From contig JANXTB010000016.1 of the NCBI GenBank assembly GCA_025356415.1, positions 1 to 36,901 on the forward strand: 36,901 nt of DNA, given 5' to 3'. This document shows, piece by piece, positions 6,951 through 15,076 of this stretch. The stretch comes from Hyphomicrobiales bacterium (GTDB lineage Bacteria; Pseudomonadota; Alphaproteobacteria; Rhizobiales; Beijerinckiaceae). Under the pieces are notes generated by a model. That model had not been told where the DNA came from. It worked only from the letters and a program-made list of their open reading frames with translations, and did no database searches. The first letter of the stretch is position 1. The number at the start of each line of letters is the position of its first letter. A program made the position numbers and the translations under genes.

Positions 6951-7604
6951 ATGGATCATCGCGAGATCTTTTCCGACAGGCGCGACGCGGGGCGCAAGCT
7001 CGCCGCTGCGCTGAAAATTTACGCCAAGGAAAAGCCGCTTGTCCTCGGATTGCCGCGCGGCGGCGTCCCCGTCGCCTTCGAAGTCGCCAAGGCGCTTGGA
7101 GCGCCGCTCGACCTGCTGATCGTCCGCAAGATCGGCGCGCCGTCCAATCCGGAGTTTGGCATTGGCGCTGTCGTCGATGGCGCGGAGCCGCAGGTCGTCA
7201 TGAACGAAGATATCATGCGCATGGTCGCCCCCAAGCCTGCTTACGTGAAGGCGGAGACGCAGCGTCAGCTCGCGGAGATCGAGCGCCGCCGCGCAGTCTA
7301 TCTCGGCGGTCGCAAGCCGCTTTCGCCGCGCGGCAGGACGGTGATTGTCGTGGACGATGGCGTGGCGACGGGCGGCACCGTGCGCGCCGCCTTGCGCGGC
7401 TTGAAGAAAGCCGGCGCGGCGAAGATCATTCTTGCCGTCCCGGTCGCGCCGACCGATGTCCTGGAGTCGCTGCGCGCCGAGGCGGACGAGATCGTCTGCC
7501 TCAACGCCCGGGACGATTTCCAGGCCGTCGGATTCCACTATGCCGATTTCAGGCAGACCGAAGACGAGGAAGTTGTCAGCCTGCTCGCTTTGGCGCGCGG
7601 GTGA
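6951..7604 (+). CDS. Type I phosphoribosyltransferase
   Basis: The 217-aa protein carries the PRPP-binding loop VIVVDDGVATGGT at residues 131-143 and the upstream LVLGLPRGGVPVAFEVA segment of the family, with a flexible basic region between. It belongs to the group annotated simply as 'phosphoribosyltransferase' and found next to erythromycin-esterase-like or dienelactone-hydrolase genes, not to a known purine or pyrimidine salvage clade. Substrate unknown. It follows the esterase gene by 2 nt. Its 3' end overlaps the convergent thiE gene by 29 bp, so antisense interference is possible. Confidence 0.88.
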   Translation: MDHREIFSDRRDAGRKLAAALKIYAKEKPLVLGLPRGGVPVAFEVAKALGAPLDLLIVRKIGAPSNPEFGIGAVVDGAEPQVVMNEDIMRMVAPKPAYVKAETQRQLAEIERRRAVYLGGRKPLSPRGRTVIVVDDGVATGGTVRAALRGLKKAGAAKIILAVPVAPTDVLESLRAEADEIVCLNARDDFQAVGFHYADFRQTEDEEVVSLLALARG

Positions 7605-8187
7605 CGGCGATCCATTCGCGCACGCGCGCTTCCGGATCGGGATGGCCGAGGACATCTGTGGCGACGGCTGCTGAATCGGCGCCGGCATCCAGCACCGCGC
7701 GCGCGCGTTCCGGCGTGAGCCCGCCAATGGCGACGAGCGGTGTGTCTTTCAACAGCGCCTTCCATTCGGCCACGCGCGCGACGCCTTGCGGCGCCCACTC
7801 GAGCTGTTTCAGCGTGGTGGGAAACACGGGGCCGAGCGCGATGTAATCTGGCGCGACGGCCAGCGCGACATCGAGCTCGCGCACATCATGCGTGCTGACG
7901 CCAAGCCGGCATCCCGCGCGGCGGATGGCGCCGACATCGGCATCGACAAGATCTTCCTGTCCGAGATGGATGAAGTTGCACCCTTCATCGATCGCGAGGC
8001 GCCAGTAATCATTGACGACCAGCGTCGCGCCGTGTTGCGCGCAAAGATCGCGCGCTTGGCGGATCTGTTCGCGCAACGCGCTCTCCTGCGCATCCTTGAT
8101 GCGCAGCTGCACGAGCTTCAACCCGTGCGGAAGCAGGCGCTCCAGCCAGCGGCAATCGTCGACGATAAGATAAAACGGATCGAGCAT
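7576..8187 (-). CDS. thiE: Thiamine-phosphate synthase-like protein
   Basis: The 203-aa TIM-barrel protein shows ThiE features: LVQLRIKD, LVVNDYWRLAIDEGCNFIHLGQEDL (DxG and HLGQxDL for the pyrimidine/Mg site), YIALGPVFPTTLK and VAIGGLTPERA for phosphate binding. ThiE joins HMP-PP and HET-P to thiamine phosphate in the cytoplasm. ATG 8187 is chosen because it lies 5 nt after the stop of the upstream DUF305 gene and gives the usual N-terminus MLDPFYLIVDD. It is the third gene of the copper operon copA-DUF305-thiE, with no other thiamine genes nearby. The paralogue TenI has a similar fold, so the exact activity is likely but not certain. Confidence 0.82.
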   Translation of the reverse strand: MLDPFYLIVDDCRWLERLLPHGLKLVQLRIKDAQESALREQIRQARDLCAQHGATLVVNDYWRLAIDEGCNFIHLGQEDLVDADVGAIRRAGCRLGVSTHDVRELDVALAVAPDYIALGPVFPTTLKQLEWAPQGVARVAEWKALLKDTPLVAIGGLTPERARAVLDAGADSAAVATDVLGHPDPEARVREWIAVTRAPKRAG

Positions 8188-8192
8188 GGCCC

Positions 8193-8549
8193 TCACTTCT
8201 TGTGGTTCGCGAGCCATGCCTTCATCTCGGCGATTTCTTTTTCCTGCGCGGCAATCACGTCCTGCGCAAGTTTGCGCACCTGCGGGTCGGAGCCGTATTG
8301 CAAGACGACTTTCGCCATGTCGATGGCGCCTTGATGATGCGGGATCATGCCTTGCATGAAATCGCGGTCGGCGTCACCGGTGAGCGGAATGTTCATGTCG
8401 TGATGCATCTTTGCATTCGCGGCAGTGAACGCCTGCACGACCGGCGAGGCCGGCATGGTCGCGTGTGTCGGCGCGGCATGATTATGGGAGGATTGCGCAA
8501 GAGCCGGAGCAGCTACGAGAAGCAAGCCGAGAGTGAAAGCAAGACGCAT
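8193..8549 (-). CDS. DUF305 exported His/Met-rich protein
   Basis: The 118-aa protein has a signal peptide ([19 protein letters not shown]) and a mature four-helix DUF305 domain. The conserved core [20 protein letters not shown] and the H/M-rich N-terminus ([18 protein letters not shown]) suggest periplasmic copper binding, as in other DUF305 proteins that accompany copper efflux genes. The ATG at 8549 lies 10 bp after the copA stop, and the signal peptide supports this start over longer frames. Likely co-transcribed with copA under CueR. Confidence 0.88.
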   Translation of the reverse strand: MRLAFTLGLLLVAAPALAQSSHNHAAPTHATMPASPVVQAFTAANAKMHHDMNIPLTGDADRDFMQGMIPHHQGAIDMAKVVLQYGSDPQVRKLAQDVIAAQEKEIAEMKAWLANHKK

Positions 8550-8559
8550 GTCGAATCTC

Positions 8560-11085
8560 CTAGTCGAGGGGCGTAACGCGCAGGCGCAACGCATTGCCGA
8601 TGACGCTGACGGATGACAGCGCCATGGCGGCGGCGGCGAAAATCGGCGACAGCAGAAGGCCGAACACCGGATACAGAAGGCCAGCGGCGATCGGCACGCC
8701 GGCAGCATTGTAGACAAAGGCGAGAACGAGGTTCTGCCTTATGTTGCTCATCACGGCATGCGACAGGCGACGCGCGCGCACGATGCCATGCAGGTCGCCC
8801 TGCAGCAGCGTGATGCCGGCGCTTTCAATCGCCACATCCGTGCCGGTTCCCATCGCAATGCCGACATCGGCTGCCGCAAGCGCTGGCGCATCATTGACGC
8901 CATCGCCCGCCATCGCGACGATGCGGCCTTCAGCCTTCAACTTGTCAACGACCGCGCGCTTGGCGTCGGGCAAGACATCGGCTTCAACTTCTGTGATGCC
9001 GAGCTTGCCGGCGACCGCCATCGCCGTGGTGCGATTGTCGCCGGTGAGCATGACGATGCGCACGCCCGCATCCTGTAACGCGCGGAGCGCCGCAGGCGTG
9101 GTCGTCTTGATCGGATCGGCGATGGCGAGCACGCCGCAGGCGACGCCATCAATGGCGAGGAACACGGCAGTCGCGCCCTCGGCGCGCAGATGCTCGGCCT
9201 GCGCCGCCAGCGCGCCAGCATCAACGCCAAGGCTCGCGAGAAAAGCGGCGTTGCCGATGGCGAGTGTGCGGCCCTCGACGAGGCCTTGCGCGCCGCGTCC
9301 TGTCGGCTGATCGAAATTCGTGACGGCGCCCAACACAAGCCCGCGCTCTTGCGCCGCCGCAACGATAGCGGCAGCGAGCGGATGCTCGCTCGGCGTTTCA
9401 ACGCTGGCGGCCAGTCGCAACACCTCGTCTTCCGAAAAGCCCTGCGCCGCAACGACACTTGTCACACGCGGCTTGCCTTCAGTCAGCGTGCCGGTCTTGT
9501 CGACGACGAGCGTGTCGATCTTTTCCATCCGCTCCAGCGCTTCTGCATTGCGGATCAGCACGCCAGCCTGCGCGCCGCGTCCAACGCCGACCATGATCGA
9601 CATGGGCGTGGCGAGCCCAAGCGCGCACGGGCAGGCGATAATCAGCACGGAGACGGCGGCGACAAGGCCGAACGTCATGCGCGGCTCGGGGCCGAACATC
9701 GACCACGCGATGAAGGCGATGATCGCGACGCCGAGCACCAGCGGCACGAACCAGCCCGACACCTGATCGGCGAGGCGTTGGATCGGCGCGCGGCTGCGCT
9801 GCGCTTGCGCCACCATCTGGACGATCTGCGCGAGCATCGTGTCGCGGCCTATTTTTTCGGCGCGCATGACCATGGCGCCGCTGCCGTTGATGGCGCCGCC
9901 GATCAGCCTGTCGCCGGCCTGTTTCGTCACCGGCATGCTCTCGCCGGTGACGAGCGATTCATCGACCGCGCTGCGGCCTTCGATCACGCGTCCATCGACG
10001 GGGATCTTGTCGCCGGGGCGCACCCGCAGGCTGTCGCCGACATGCACGAGATCGAGGCTGATGACCTCGTCTTCGCCATCGGCATGCGTGCGGCGCGCCG
10101 TTGTCGGCGCAAGGTCGAGCAGCGCGCGAATGGCGCCGCCCGTCTGTTCGCGCGCGCGCAATTCGAGCACCTGGCCGACGAGCACGAGCACGATGATGAC
10201 CGAGGCCGCTTCGAAATAGATCGGCACGGAGCCGTCGTGATGTTGGAAGGCGGGCGGAAACAGGCTAGGGGCGAAAGTCGCGAAGACGCTGTAGATGAAG
10301 GCGACGCCGGTGCCCATCGAGATCAGCGTGAACATGTTCAGGTTGCGCGTGCGAAGTGATTGCCAGCCGCGCTCGAAGAACAGCCCGCCGGCCCAGAACA
10401 CGATTGGCAGCGCGAAGCCGAACTGGATGAAGCTCGACATGCGCGGCGACAGCCAGTCTAGCGCGCCGAAATGTCCGCTCATTTCAAGAATAACGACAGG
10501 CAGCGCGAGTGGAACGGCGATGAACAGCCGCTTCACCATGTCAACATATTCGGCGTTGGGGCCATCGTCGGCGGTGGGCGTCTCGGGTTCGAGCGCCATG
10601 CCGCAGATCGGGCAAGAGCCCGGTCCGGGCTGCCGGATTTCGGGGTGCATCGGGCAGGTGAAGATCGCGCCCTCGGGCGCGGGCGCGGCTGCGGGGGCCG
10701 GCCTGGCGCCGGTGTAGCGGGGGATGTCGGCCTCGAATTTCGCCTGGCACCCGGCCGAGCAGAAGAAATAGCCCTGCTTTTCAAGCCGCACGTAATGGGG
10801 CGTCGTCGCGGCGGCGACTTCCATGCCGCAGACCGGGTCGCGCTTGCGGATGGCGAGATAATGCTCGGGGTCGGCCTGGAAGCGCGTCCGGCAGCCCGCG
10901 CTGCAGAAGTAGAACTCCAGTCCGTCGCAAGGGGTCTTGTGCTTGGCGGTGGCGATGTCGACGCTCATCCCGCAGATCGGGTCGCGCGCCTTGCCGTCCT
11001 TGGCCGCCGCATCCCTGGATTTTTCCATCGGCGCATGGCCCGCGCAGCAGGAGGCCGTGTGTTGGTGCGCATTGTCGCCGGTCAT
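8560..11085 (-). CDS. copA: Copper-exporting P1B-type ATPase with YHS-YHS-HMBD N-terminus
   Basis: The 841-aa pump has an unusual metal-binding head in place of the GMxCxxC HMA domains: YHS domain 1 (about 35-75, DPICGM...FCSAGC), YHS domain 2 (about 83-124, DPVCGM...FCSAGC) and a heavy-metal-binding domain (about 143-165, TCPMHPEI...CPICGMAL). After the first membrane helices come TGES (380-383, actuator), ACPCALG in the membrane (C485-P-C487, Cu+ path), DKTGT (phosphorylated D529), SEHPLA (H568-P569) and [20 protein letters not shown]. Together these mark a Cu(I) exporter in the inner membrane. The extreme N-terminus is also His/Cys-rich. It is divergent from cueR and preceded by a perfect CueR-type promoter; a DUF305 gene follows 10 bp downstream. 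Confidence 0.94.
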   Translation of the reverse strand: MTGDNAHQHTASCCAGHAPMEKSRDAAAKDGKARDPICGMSVDIATAKHKTPCDGLEFYFCSAGCRTRFQADPEHYLAIRKRDPVCGMEVAAATTPHYVRLEKQGYFFCSAGCQAKFEADIPRYTGARPAPAAAPAPEGAIFTCPMHPEIRQPGPGSCPICGMALEPETPTADDGPNAEYVDMVKRLFIAVPLALPVVILEMSGHFGALDWLSPRMSSFIQFGFALPIVFWAGGLFFERGWQSLRTRNLNMFTLISMGTGVAFIYSVFATFAPSLFPPAFQHHDGSVPIYFEAASVIIVLVLVGQVLELRAREQTGGAIRALLDLAPTTARRTHADGEDEVISLDLVHVGDSLRVRPGDKIPVDGRVIEGRSAVDESLVTGESMPVTKQAGDRLIGGAINGSGAMVMRAEKIGRDTMLAQIVQMVAQAQRSRAPIQRLADQVSGWFVPLVLGVAIIAFIAWSMFGPEPRMTFGLVAAVSVLIIACPCALGLATPMSIMVGVGRGAQAGVLIRNAEALERMEKIDTLVVDKTGTLTEGKPRVTSVVAAQGFSEDEVLRLAASVETPSEHPLAAAIVAAAQERGLVLGAVTNFDQPTGRGAQGLVEGRTLAIGNAAFLASLGVDAGALAAQAEHLRAEGATAVFLAIDGVACGVLAIADPIKTTTPAALRALQDAGVRIVMLTGDNRTTAMAVAGKLGITEVEADVLPDAKRAVVDKLKAEGRIVAMAGDGVNDAPALAAADVGIAMGTGTDVAIESAGITLLQGDLHGIVRARRLSHAVMSNIRQNLVLAFVYNAAGVPIAAGLLYPVFGLLLSPIFAAAAMALSSVSVIGNALRLRVTPLD

Positions 11086-11118
11086 GACTTCGGTTCCGAT
11101 TGTGATTCTTGAGGTGAG

Positions 11119-11149
11119 GATCTACACCTTCCCATCGTGGGAAGGTCAA
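11119..11149 (-). promoter_or_regulatory. CueR-controlled copA promoter and CueR box
   Basis: On the minus strand, TTGACC (11149-11144) and TAGATC (11124-11119) are separated by 19 bp, the over-long spacer typical of MerR-activated promoters. Within the spacer is the dyad ACCTTCCC-N5-GGGAAGGT (11126-11146), almost identical to the E. coli copA CueR box. Copper-bound CueR should twist this DNA and activate copA. Confidence 0.9.
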
Positions 11150-11164
11150 GCGGGAAACAAGACC

Positions 11165-11563
11165 ATGAACATCGGAGCCGCTGCGGGCATGACGGGCGTC
11201 AGCGCCAAGATGATCCGGCATTACGAGGCCATCGGCCTGCTGCAGCCGCCGGCCCGGCGCGACAATGATTATCGTGATTACGGCGACCGCGAGATCCACG
11301 AATTGCGGTTCATCGGCAGGGCGCGGCGGCTCGGCTTTTCGATCGAGGAGATTCGCACGCTGCTGGCGCTCTGGCGCGATGGCGACCGGCCGAGCCGCGA
11401 GGTGCGCCGCATCGCGCTGGGCCATCTGGAAGATCTCGAGGCGCGCATCATCGAGATGCAGGCGATGGCTGGCGCGCTGCGCCGCCTCGTGTCCGATTGC
11501 CACGGCGATGCGCGGCCAGATTGCCCGATCCTCGACGATCTGGGCGCGGGCTGTCGCGATTGA
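11165..11563 (+). CDS. cueR: CueR, copper-sensing MerR-family regulator
   Basis: The 132-aa protein starts MNIGAAAGMTGVSAKMIRHY, the usual winged HTH of MerR proteins, followed by a dimerisation helix and the metal loop C112-HGDARPD-C120-P. The C-x7-C spacing, positions 112 and 120, and S77 are the same as in E. coli CueR and indicate sensing of monovalent Cu/Ag. ATG 11165 is preferred over upstream in-frame starts because it gives this exact family N-terminus and leaves the CueR box outside the gene. It is divergent from copA. The stop lies 4 bp from the convergent idi gene. Confidence 0.93.
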   Translation: MNIGAAAGMTGVSAKMIRHYEAIGLLQPPARRDNDYRDYGDREIHELRFIGRARRLGFSIEEIRTLLALWRDGDRPSREVRRIALGHLEDLEARIIEMQAMAGALRRLVSDCHGDARPDCPILDDLGAGCRD

Positions 11564-11567
11564 AGGT

Positions 11568-12167
11568 TCAGAGCTGAAACACCGGCCCGCCATCGCGCAC
11601 CGCGCCGTCATCGAGGCCGAGCGCGCGGCGCCTCGGAATATCGAAGCCGAACAGCTTCACATAAAGCGCCGACCATGGCGTCAGCGGATCATGCGCATGC
11701 GGCGCGCCGGGCGACAGCCACGCCACTTGCGCGACCTCCTTCGGGTTGAAGCGTGGCGCTTCATCGACGAGGCCGACGAACAGATCGACACATTCATGCT
11801 CGACGAGCCGACCGACGCGCGCGCGGTAGCGGACGCGGGCGAGCTGGACGAGCGGTGTGCGCAATCGCAGCTCGTCATAGAGCCTGCGCTGCGCGGCGGC
11901 TTGCGAGCTTTCCCCCGCCATCTGGTGCGAGCAACAGGCGTTCGACCATTGCCCGCCGCAATGATATTTCGTGAAGGCGCGTTGCTGCAGCAATTGCCGG
12001 CCCATGCGATCGACCAGCACGATCGAGATCGCCCTATGGTACAGCCCGCGCATATGCGCGGCGTGCTTGCCCATGGCGCCAATTGGCCTGTCTTGCGCAT
12101 CGAGCAGGACGACCTCGCGGGTGGATGCGCGCATGACGGCGCCGTGTGGGGGCGGGGCTTCGTGCAT
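11568..12167 (-). CDS. idi: Isopentenyl-diphosphate Delta-isomerase, type I
   Basis: The 199-aa Nudix-fold enzyme interconverts IPP and DMAPP for isoprenoid synthesis in the cytoplasm. It shows the active-site segment QWSNACCSHQ (C79 and H81, equivalent to E. coli C67 and H69) and the acidic pair in VEHECVDLF (E123 and E125, equivalent to E114 and E116). Histidines H38 and H44 lie where metal-binding H25 and H32 are expected, with one residue less between them. ATG 12167 lies 1 nt after the slyX stop, indicating coupled translation; a start at residue 12 is possible. It is convergent with cueR. Type I enzymes are optional in bacteria using the MEP pathway, often in carotenoid producers; no carotenoid gene is visible here. 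Confidence 0.9.
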   Translation of the reverse strand: MHEAPPPHGAVMRASTREVVLLDAQDRPIGAMGKHAAHMRGLYHRAISIVLVDRMGRQLLQQRAFTKYHCGGQWSNACCSHQMAGESSQAAAQRRLYDELRLRTPLVQLARVRYRARVGRLVEHECVDLFVGLVDEAPRFNPKEVAQVAWLSPGAPHAHDPLTPWSALYVKLFGFDIPRRRALGLDDGAVRDGGPVFQL

Positions 12168-12168
12168 C

Positions 12169-12399
12169 TCAATAATGCGGCGGCGGTGGTTCTGGCGCGC
12201 TCAGGCCGGTGCCGCTTTCCGCCTCCTGCACGCGGTCGGAGAGCACATCGAGGCTGCGCTTCAGCCTGTCGATGACCTTCCATTGCGCCGTGATCGTCTT
12301 GTTGAGATCCTCGATCGCCTCGCTCTGATACGCGACGGTCGCCTCAAGCGTGTCGGTCCGCGCGACGAGCGCCTCGATCTTGTCCGTTTCGCCCGTCAT
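12169..12399 (-). CDS. slyX: SlyX family protein
   Basis: The 76-aa protein is a typical SlyX: a single coiled coil (about residues 6-55, with the diagnostic AYQSEAIEDLNKTITAQW and IDRLKRSL) and a Pro-rich tail ending PPPPHY. The biochemical role is unknown despite wide conservation. It is upstream of idi with a 1-nt gap. Confidence 0.92.
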   Translation of the reverse strand: MTGETDKIEALVARTDTLEATVAYQSEAIEDLNKTITAQWKVIDRLKRSLDVLSDRVQEAESGTGLSAPEPPPPHY

Positions 12400-12470
12400 C
12401 TTTGCTCCTGCCCGTCGCCGGAAATGTTTTTCAACAGACCGGCGCCGTTTATGTATCGCTCGAACGTTAG

Positions 12471-12491
12471 CCGAACGCCAATGTCGTTCGG
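12471..12491. promoter_or_regulatory. 7-bp inverted repeat upstream of a hypothetical gene
   Basis: CCGAACG (12471-12477) and CGTTCGG (12485-12491) are perfect complements around 7 nt, with a further CGAACG at about 12461. It lies in the 110-bp space between slyX and the plus-strand gene at 12510. It may be an operator; no clear promoter hexamers were seen. Confidence 0.4.
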
Positions 12492-12509
12492 TTGCGTCAA
12501 GAGGATGTC

Positions 12510-12869
12510 GTGCATCTAGGTGAAATACTCCAGATTTTAGTCGCCATTGTCCGTTCCGGCATTGAGGCGACCGCCGCCAATAGGCACGCCTGGCGACTGC
12601 TCGACATCGAGGTGGTAGAGCGAATGGCCGATATTCGTGGCCTTGTCGAGCCCACGCCCGAAATTGTGAGAGCCACCCAGATGGTCATCTGGAATGCGCT
12701 GGAGCTCACCCATGCGGCCGTGATGGAGGAGGGCGGCGCTGCCTCGCCCCTTGGCGCGGTGATGACGGCGCGGATCAACGCCATGTCGGCGCTGGCTGAC
12801 CTGACGCTCGCCATTGAGCACGCCACGCCGAGCCGCCTTGCCCGAAACCTGCAACTTGCGCGCGCCTAA
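12510..12869 (+). CDS. Hypothetical all-helical protein
   Basis: The 119-aa protein appears wholly alpha-helical (MHLGEILQILVAIVRSGIEA, then long amphipathic helices and an Arg-rich C-terminus ARNLQLARA). No cysteines, signal peptide or membrane segment are seen. The GTG at 12510 is chosen because AAGAGG lies at 12499-12504; a TTG at 12492 is an alternative that adds six residues. Its stop overlaps the stop of the convergent eamA gene by 3 bp. The size and helix pattern resemble phasin-like proteins, but I cannot assign it. Confidence 0.55.
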   Translation: MHLGEILQILVAIVRSGIEATAANRHAWRLLDIEVVERMADIRGLVEPTPEIVRATQMVIWNALELTHAAVMEEGGAASPLGAVMTARINAMSALADLTLAIEHATPSRLARNLQLARA

Positions 12870-13750
12870 GGCCTGCGGCGCAGCAGGGGCGCGGCAAGGT
12901 TGAGCGCCAGCCCTCCCAGCACGAGCAGCGTCGCGCCGATCTTCCACGGTGGCAGGCCTTCGCCCAGCCACAGCGCCGATGTTCCGAGCCCGAACACCGG
13001 CACCAGCAGGGCCATGGGCGACACCAACGCCGCCGGGTGGCGCGCCAAAAGCCAGGCCCAGGCCGCATAGCCGAAGAGGGTGTTGCCGACGCTCTGCCAG
13101 AGGACAGCGCCCCAGGTTGCGGCGTCGGCCTCGTGCAGGGCCCGCCACGCGGCGGAGCCCTCCAGCGCGAAGGCGAGCACGAAAAGCGGCGGCGCGGCGA
13201 AGAGGGATGACCAGACGACATAGCCCAGCATGTCCACGCGGCCCGCCCGCCGCGCGACGATGTTCGCCAATGCCCAGCACAGCGCCGCAACGAGCGTCAG
13301 CAGCAGGCCGGTGACGGATGTCTCGGAATCCGTATGCGCGCCGATGAGCACGAGCCCGGCGCCCGCCAGCCCCAGCGCCAGCCATTGCAGCGGCGCGAGC
13401 TTCTCGCCGTTGAGCGTCATGGCGAGAGCTATGGTGAAGAACACCTGCATCTGGATAACCAGCGAGGCGAGGCCCGGCGAGATGTAACCGTTGAGCGCAA
13501 AGAACATGATGCCGAACTGGCCAACGCCGATCAGCACGCCGTAAGCCGCCAGCTCGCGCCAGGGTATCTGCGGGCATGGCACGAAGAAGATCGCCGGCAG
13601 CACGGCGAACAGAAAACGAAGTCCCGCGAAGAGCAGCGGCGGCAGCTGCCCGAGCGCGACTTTCATCACCACGAAATTCGAGCCCCAGATCGCCATGATG
13701 GCGACCGCCAGCGCGGCATGGCGCCAGGGCAGGATGTTGGTCTGCGTCAT
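12866..13750 (-). CDS. eamA: EamA-type DMT exporter
   Basis: The 294-aa inner-membrane protein has ten hydrophobic segments in two EamA repeats (about 12-140 and 150-290). It closely follows the E. coli EamA (O-acetylserine/cysteine exporter) pattern: AIWGSNFVVMKVALGQLPPL, FAGLRFLFAVLPAIFFVP, PGLASLVIQMQVFFTIALA, and SPMALLVPVFGLGTSALWLGE near the end. Export of amino-acid metabolites is likely; the substrate here is inferred from that similarity. Its ATG overlaps the stop of the upstream MFS gene (ATGA at 13747-13750), so the two transporters are translationally coupled. Confidence 0.85.
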   Translation of the reverse strand: MTQTNILPWRHAALAVAIMAIWGSNFVVMKVALGQLPPLLFAGLRFLFAVLPAIFFVPCPQIPWRELAAYGVLIGVGQFGIMFFALNGYISPGLASLVIQMQVFFTIALAMTLNGEKLAPLQWLALGLAGAGLVLIGAHTDSETSVTGLLLTLVAALCWALANIVARRAGRVDMLGYVVWSSLFAAPPLFVLAFALEGSAAWRALHEADAATWGAVLWQSVGNTLFGYAAWAWLLARHPAALVSPMALLVPVFGLGTSALWLGEGLPPWKIGATLLVLGGLALNLAAPLLRRRP

Positions 13751-15009
13751 GCCTGCTTGGTCGCGACGCGCTTGCCCGCGGAGATGCGCACCGAGAGCGC
13801 CATCAGCAGCGGCACGGCGGCGACGAGCGCGGCGAACAGGCCGGCGGCCGGGAGCCCGGCGTAGCTGACCAGCGGGCCGGTGATGAGCGAGAGCACGAGG
13901 CTGGCGCCGCCCGCGAAGGAATCATTGGTGCCGATGGCCCGGCCACGCGCGCCGGTCTCGACTTCATCCGCAAGCAGGGCGGTCGAGGCGACGTTTGAGG
14001 CCGCCCAGCCGAGGCCGACGAGGAACGTGCCGAAGGTGATGGCGATATAGCCCGACGTCAGGCCGACCATCGCCGCGCCCGCAATGGTCATCACCACGCC
14101 CGGATACATGACGCGTCCCCGGCCGATGCGGTCGCAGAGACGCCCGATCGGGATCGAGAAGGCGAACATGCCCGCCGAGTGAAACAGATGCGCCCACGCG
14201 ATGGCGGTGAGCGAATGGCCGTGGTGCGCGAGAACCAGCGAGGTCAGCACCATAACGATCGACATGTTGCCTTGTCCCGCAGCATTGCAGGCGATGGCGA
14301 GGCGCGTCGGCGCATGGCGCATGAGGCCCATGGTCGAGAAGTCGGTCGCCTTGCCGGCCGGGTGCGGCGGCTCGACATATCCCGGGTAATAGCGCCCGAG
14401 ATTCTGGCCTATCTCCTTCGGGTCGGGCTTCACGAAGTGAACCAGCACGGCGCCCGCGATTATAAGCACCGGCAGCATCAGCCAGGGCAGCGCCATGGGA
14501 TCGGAGCCGCTGGTCGCAGCCAAACGCTCCGACAGGTTGACGACGCCGGGGCTGAGGATGAGCCCCGCGAATGTGCCCAGCGCAATGTAGCCCAGCGCCT
14601 GTCCGCGCAGCCGCTGAGGCACCATGTCGGTCGCGCCGACGCGCATCTGCTGCGCGGCGTTCATGCCCATGCCGAAGGCGAGGATGCCGAAGATCAGCAG
14701 CCAGAGATTGCGCCAATCCTGCGCGAAGCCAACGATGAGCGTGCCGACCAGCGCCAGCGCGAGGCCCAGCAGGATGCCGCGCTTGCGTCCGTAATTGTCG
14801 GTGATCTTGCCGATCGGGTAGGACACCAGAAACCGCGACAGGCCGATCAGCGCGACCGACAGTCCCGCGAGATCGGGCGAGCCGCTGACGCTGACGATCA
14901 TCAGCGGTCCGAGCCCGTAGACGAATTGCATGCCTGCGCCGGTGAAACTCTGCGATAGCGCAAAGAGCGCCATGTTGCGTTTGATCAGCGCGGGAATGCG
15001 AATGCTCAT
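13747..15009 (-). CDS. MFS transporter
   Basis: The 420-aa protein has about twelve hydrophobic helices and MFS loop motifs: PIGKITDNYGRKRGILLG between helices 2 and 3 (the G-x3-D-x2-GR+ motif) and IGRLCDRIGRGRVMYPG in the second half, with a cytoplasmic central loop about PDPKEIGQNLGRYYPG. Substrate unknown; the closest type is drug or metabolite efflux. ATG 15009 is chosen for the normal cytoplasmic N-terminus MSIRIPALIKRNMALF; the open frame further upstream runs into the ilvD terminator. It is the first gene of a two-transporter operon with eamA. Confidence 0.88.
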   Translation of the reverse strand: MSIRIPALIKRNMALFALSQSFTGAGMQFVYGLGPLMIVSVSGSPDLAGLSVALIGLSRFLVSYPIGKITDNYGRKRGILLGLALALVGTLIVGFAQDWRNLWLLIFGILAFGMGMNAAQQMRVGATDMVPQRLRGQALGYIALGTFAGLILSPGVVNLSERLAATSGSDPMALPWLMLPVLIIAGAVLVHFVKPDPKEIGQNLGRYYPGYVEPPHPAGKATDFSTMGLMRHAPTRLAIACNAAGQGNMSIVMVLTSLVLAHHGHSLTAIAWAHLFHSAGMFAFSIPIGRLCDRIGRGRVMYPGVVMTIAGAAMVGLTSGYIAITFGTFLVGLGWAASNVASTALLADEVETGARGRAIGTNDSFAGGASLVLSLITGPLVSYAGLPAAGLFAALVAAVPLLMALSVRISAGKRVATKQA

Positions 15010-15049
15010 GCGGGTCCGCCCGTTGTTTTTTGTTGTCTTTGGATAAAGC

Positions 15050-15075
15050 AAAACGGCGCCCGAAGGCGCCGTTTT
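15050..15075 (-). terminator. Rho-independent terminator of ilvD
   Basis: Read on the minus strand, AAAACGGCGCC pairs with GGCGCCGTTTT (11-bp stem) around a TTCG tetraloop; the stem's own T-run and a following GCTTT give the release tract. It begins 1 nt after the ilvD stop. Confidence 0.9.
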
Positions 15076-15076
15076 C

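Noticed and set aside
9190-10359. 389-codon open frame on the plus strand inside copA
   Set aside because: Antisense shadow of a high-GC gene; composition rich in R, D, H and A and no recognisable domain.
12420-12449. GGAAA...CGTT as an EcfG promoter for the hypothetical gene at 12510
   Set aside because: The spacer is 21 bp, too long, and the -35 has a mismatch.
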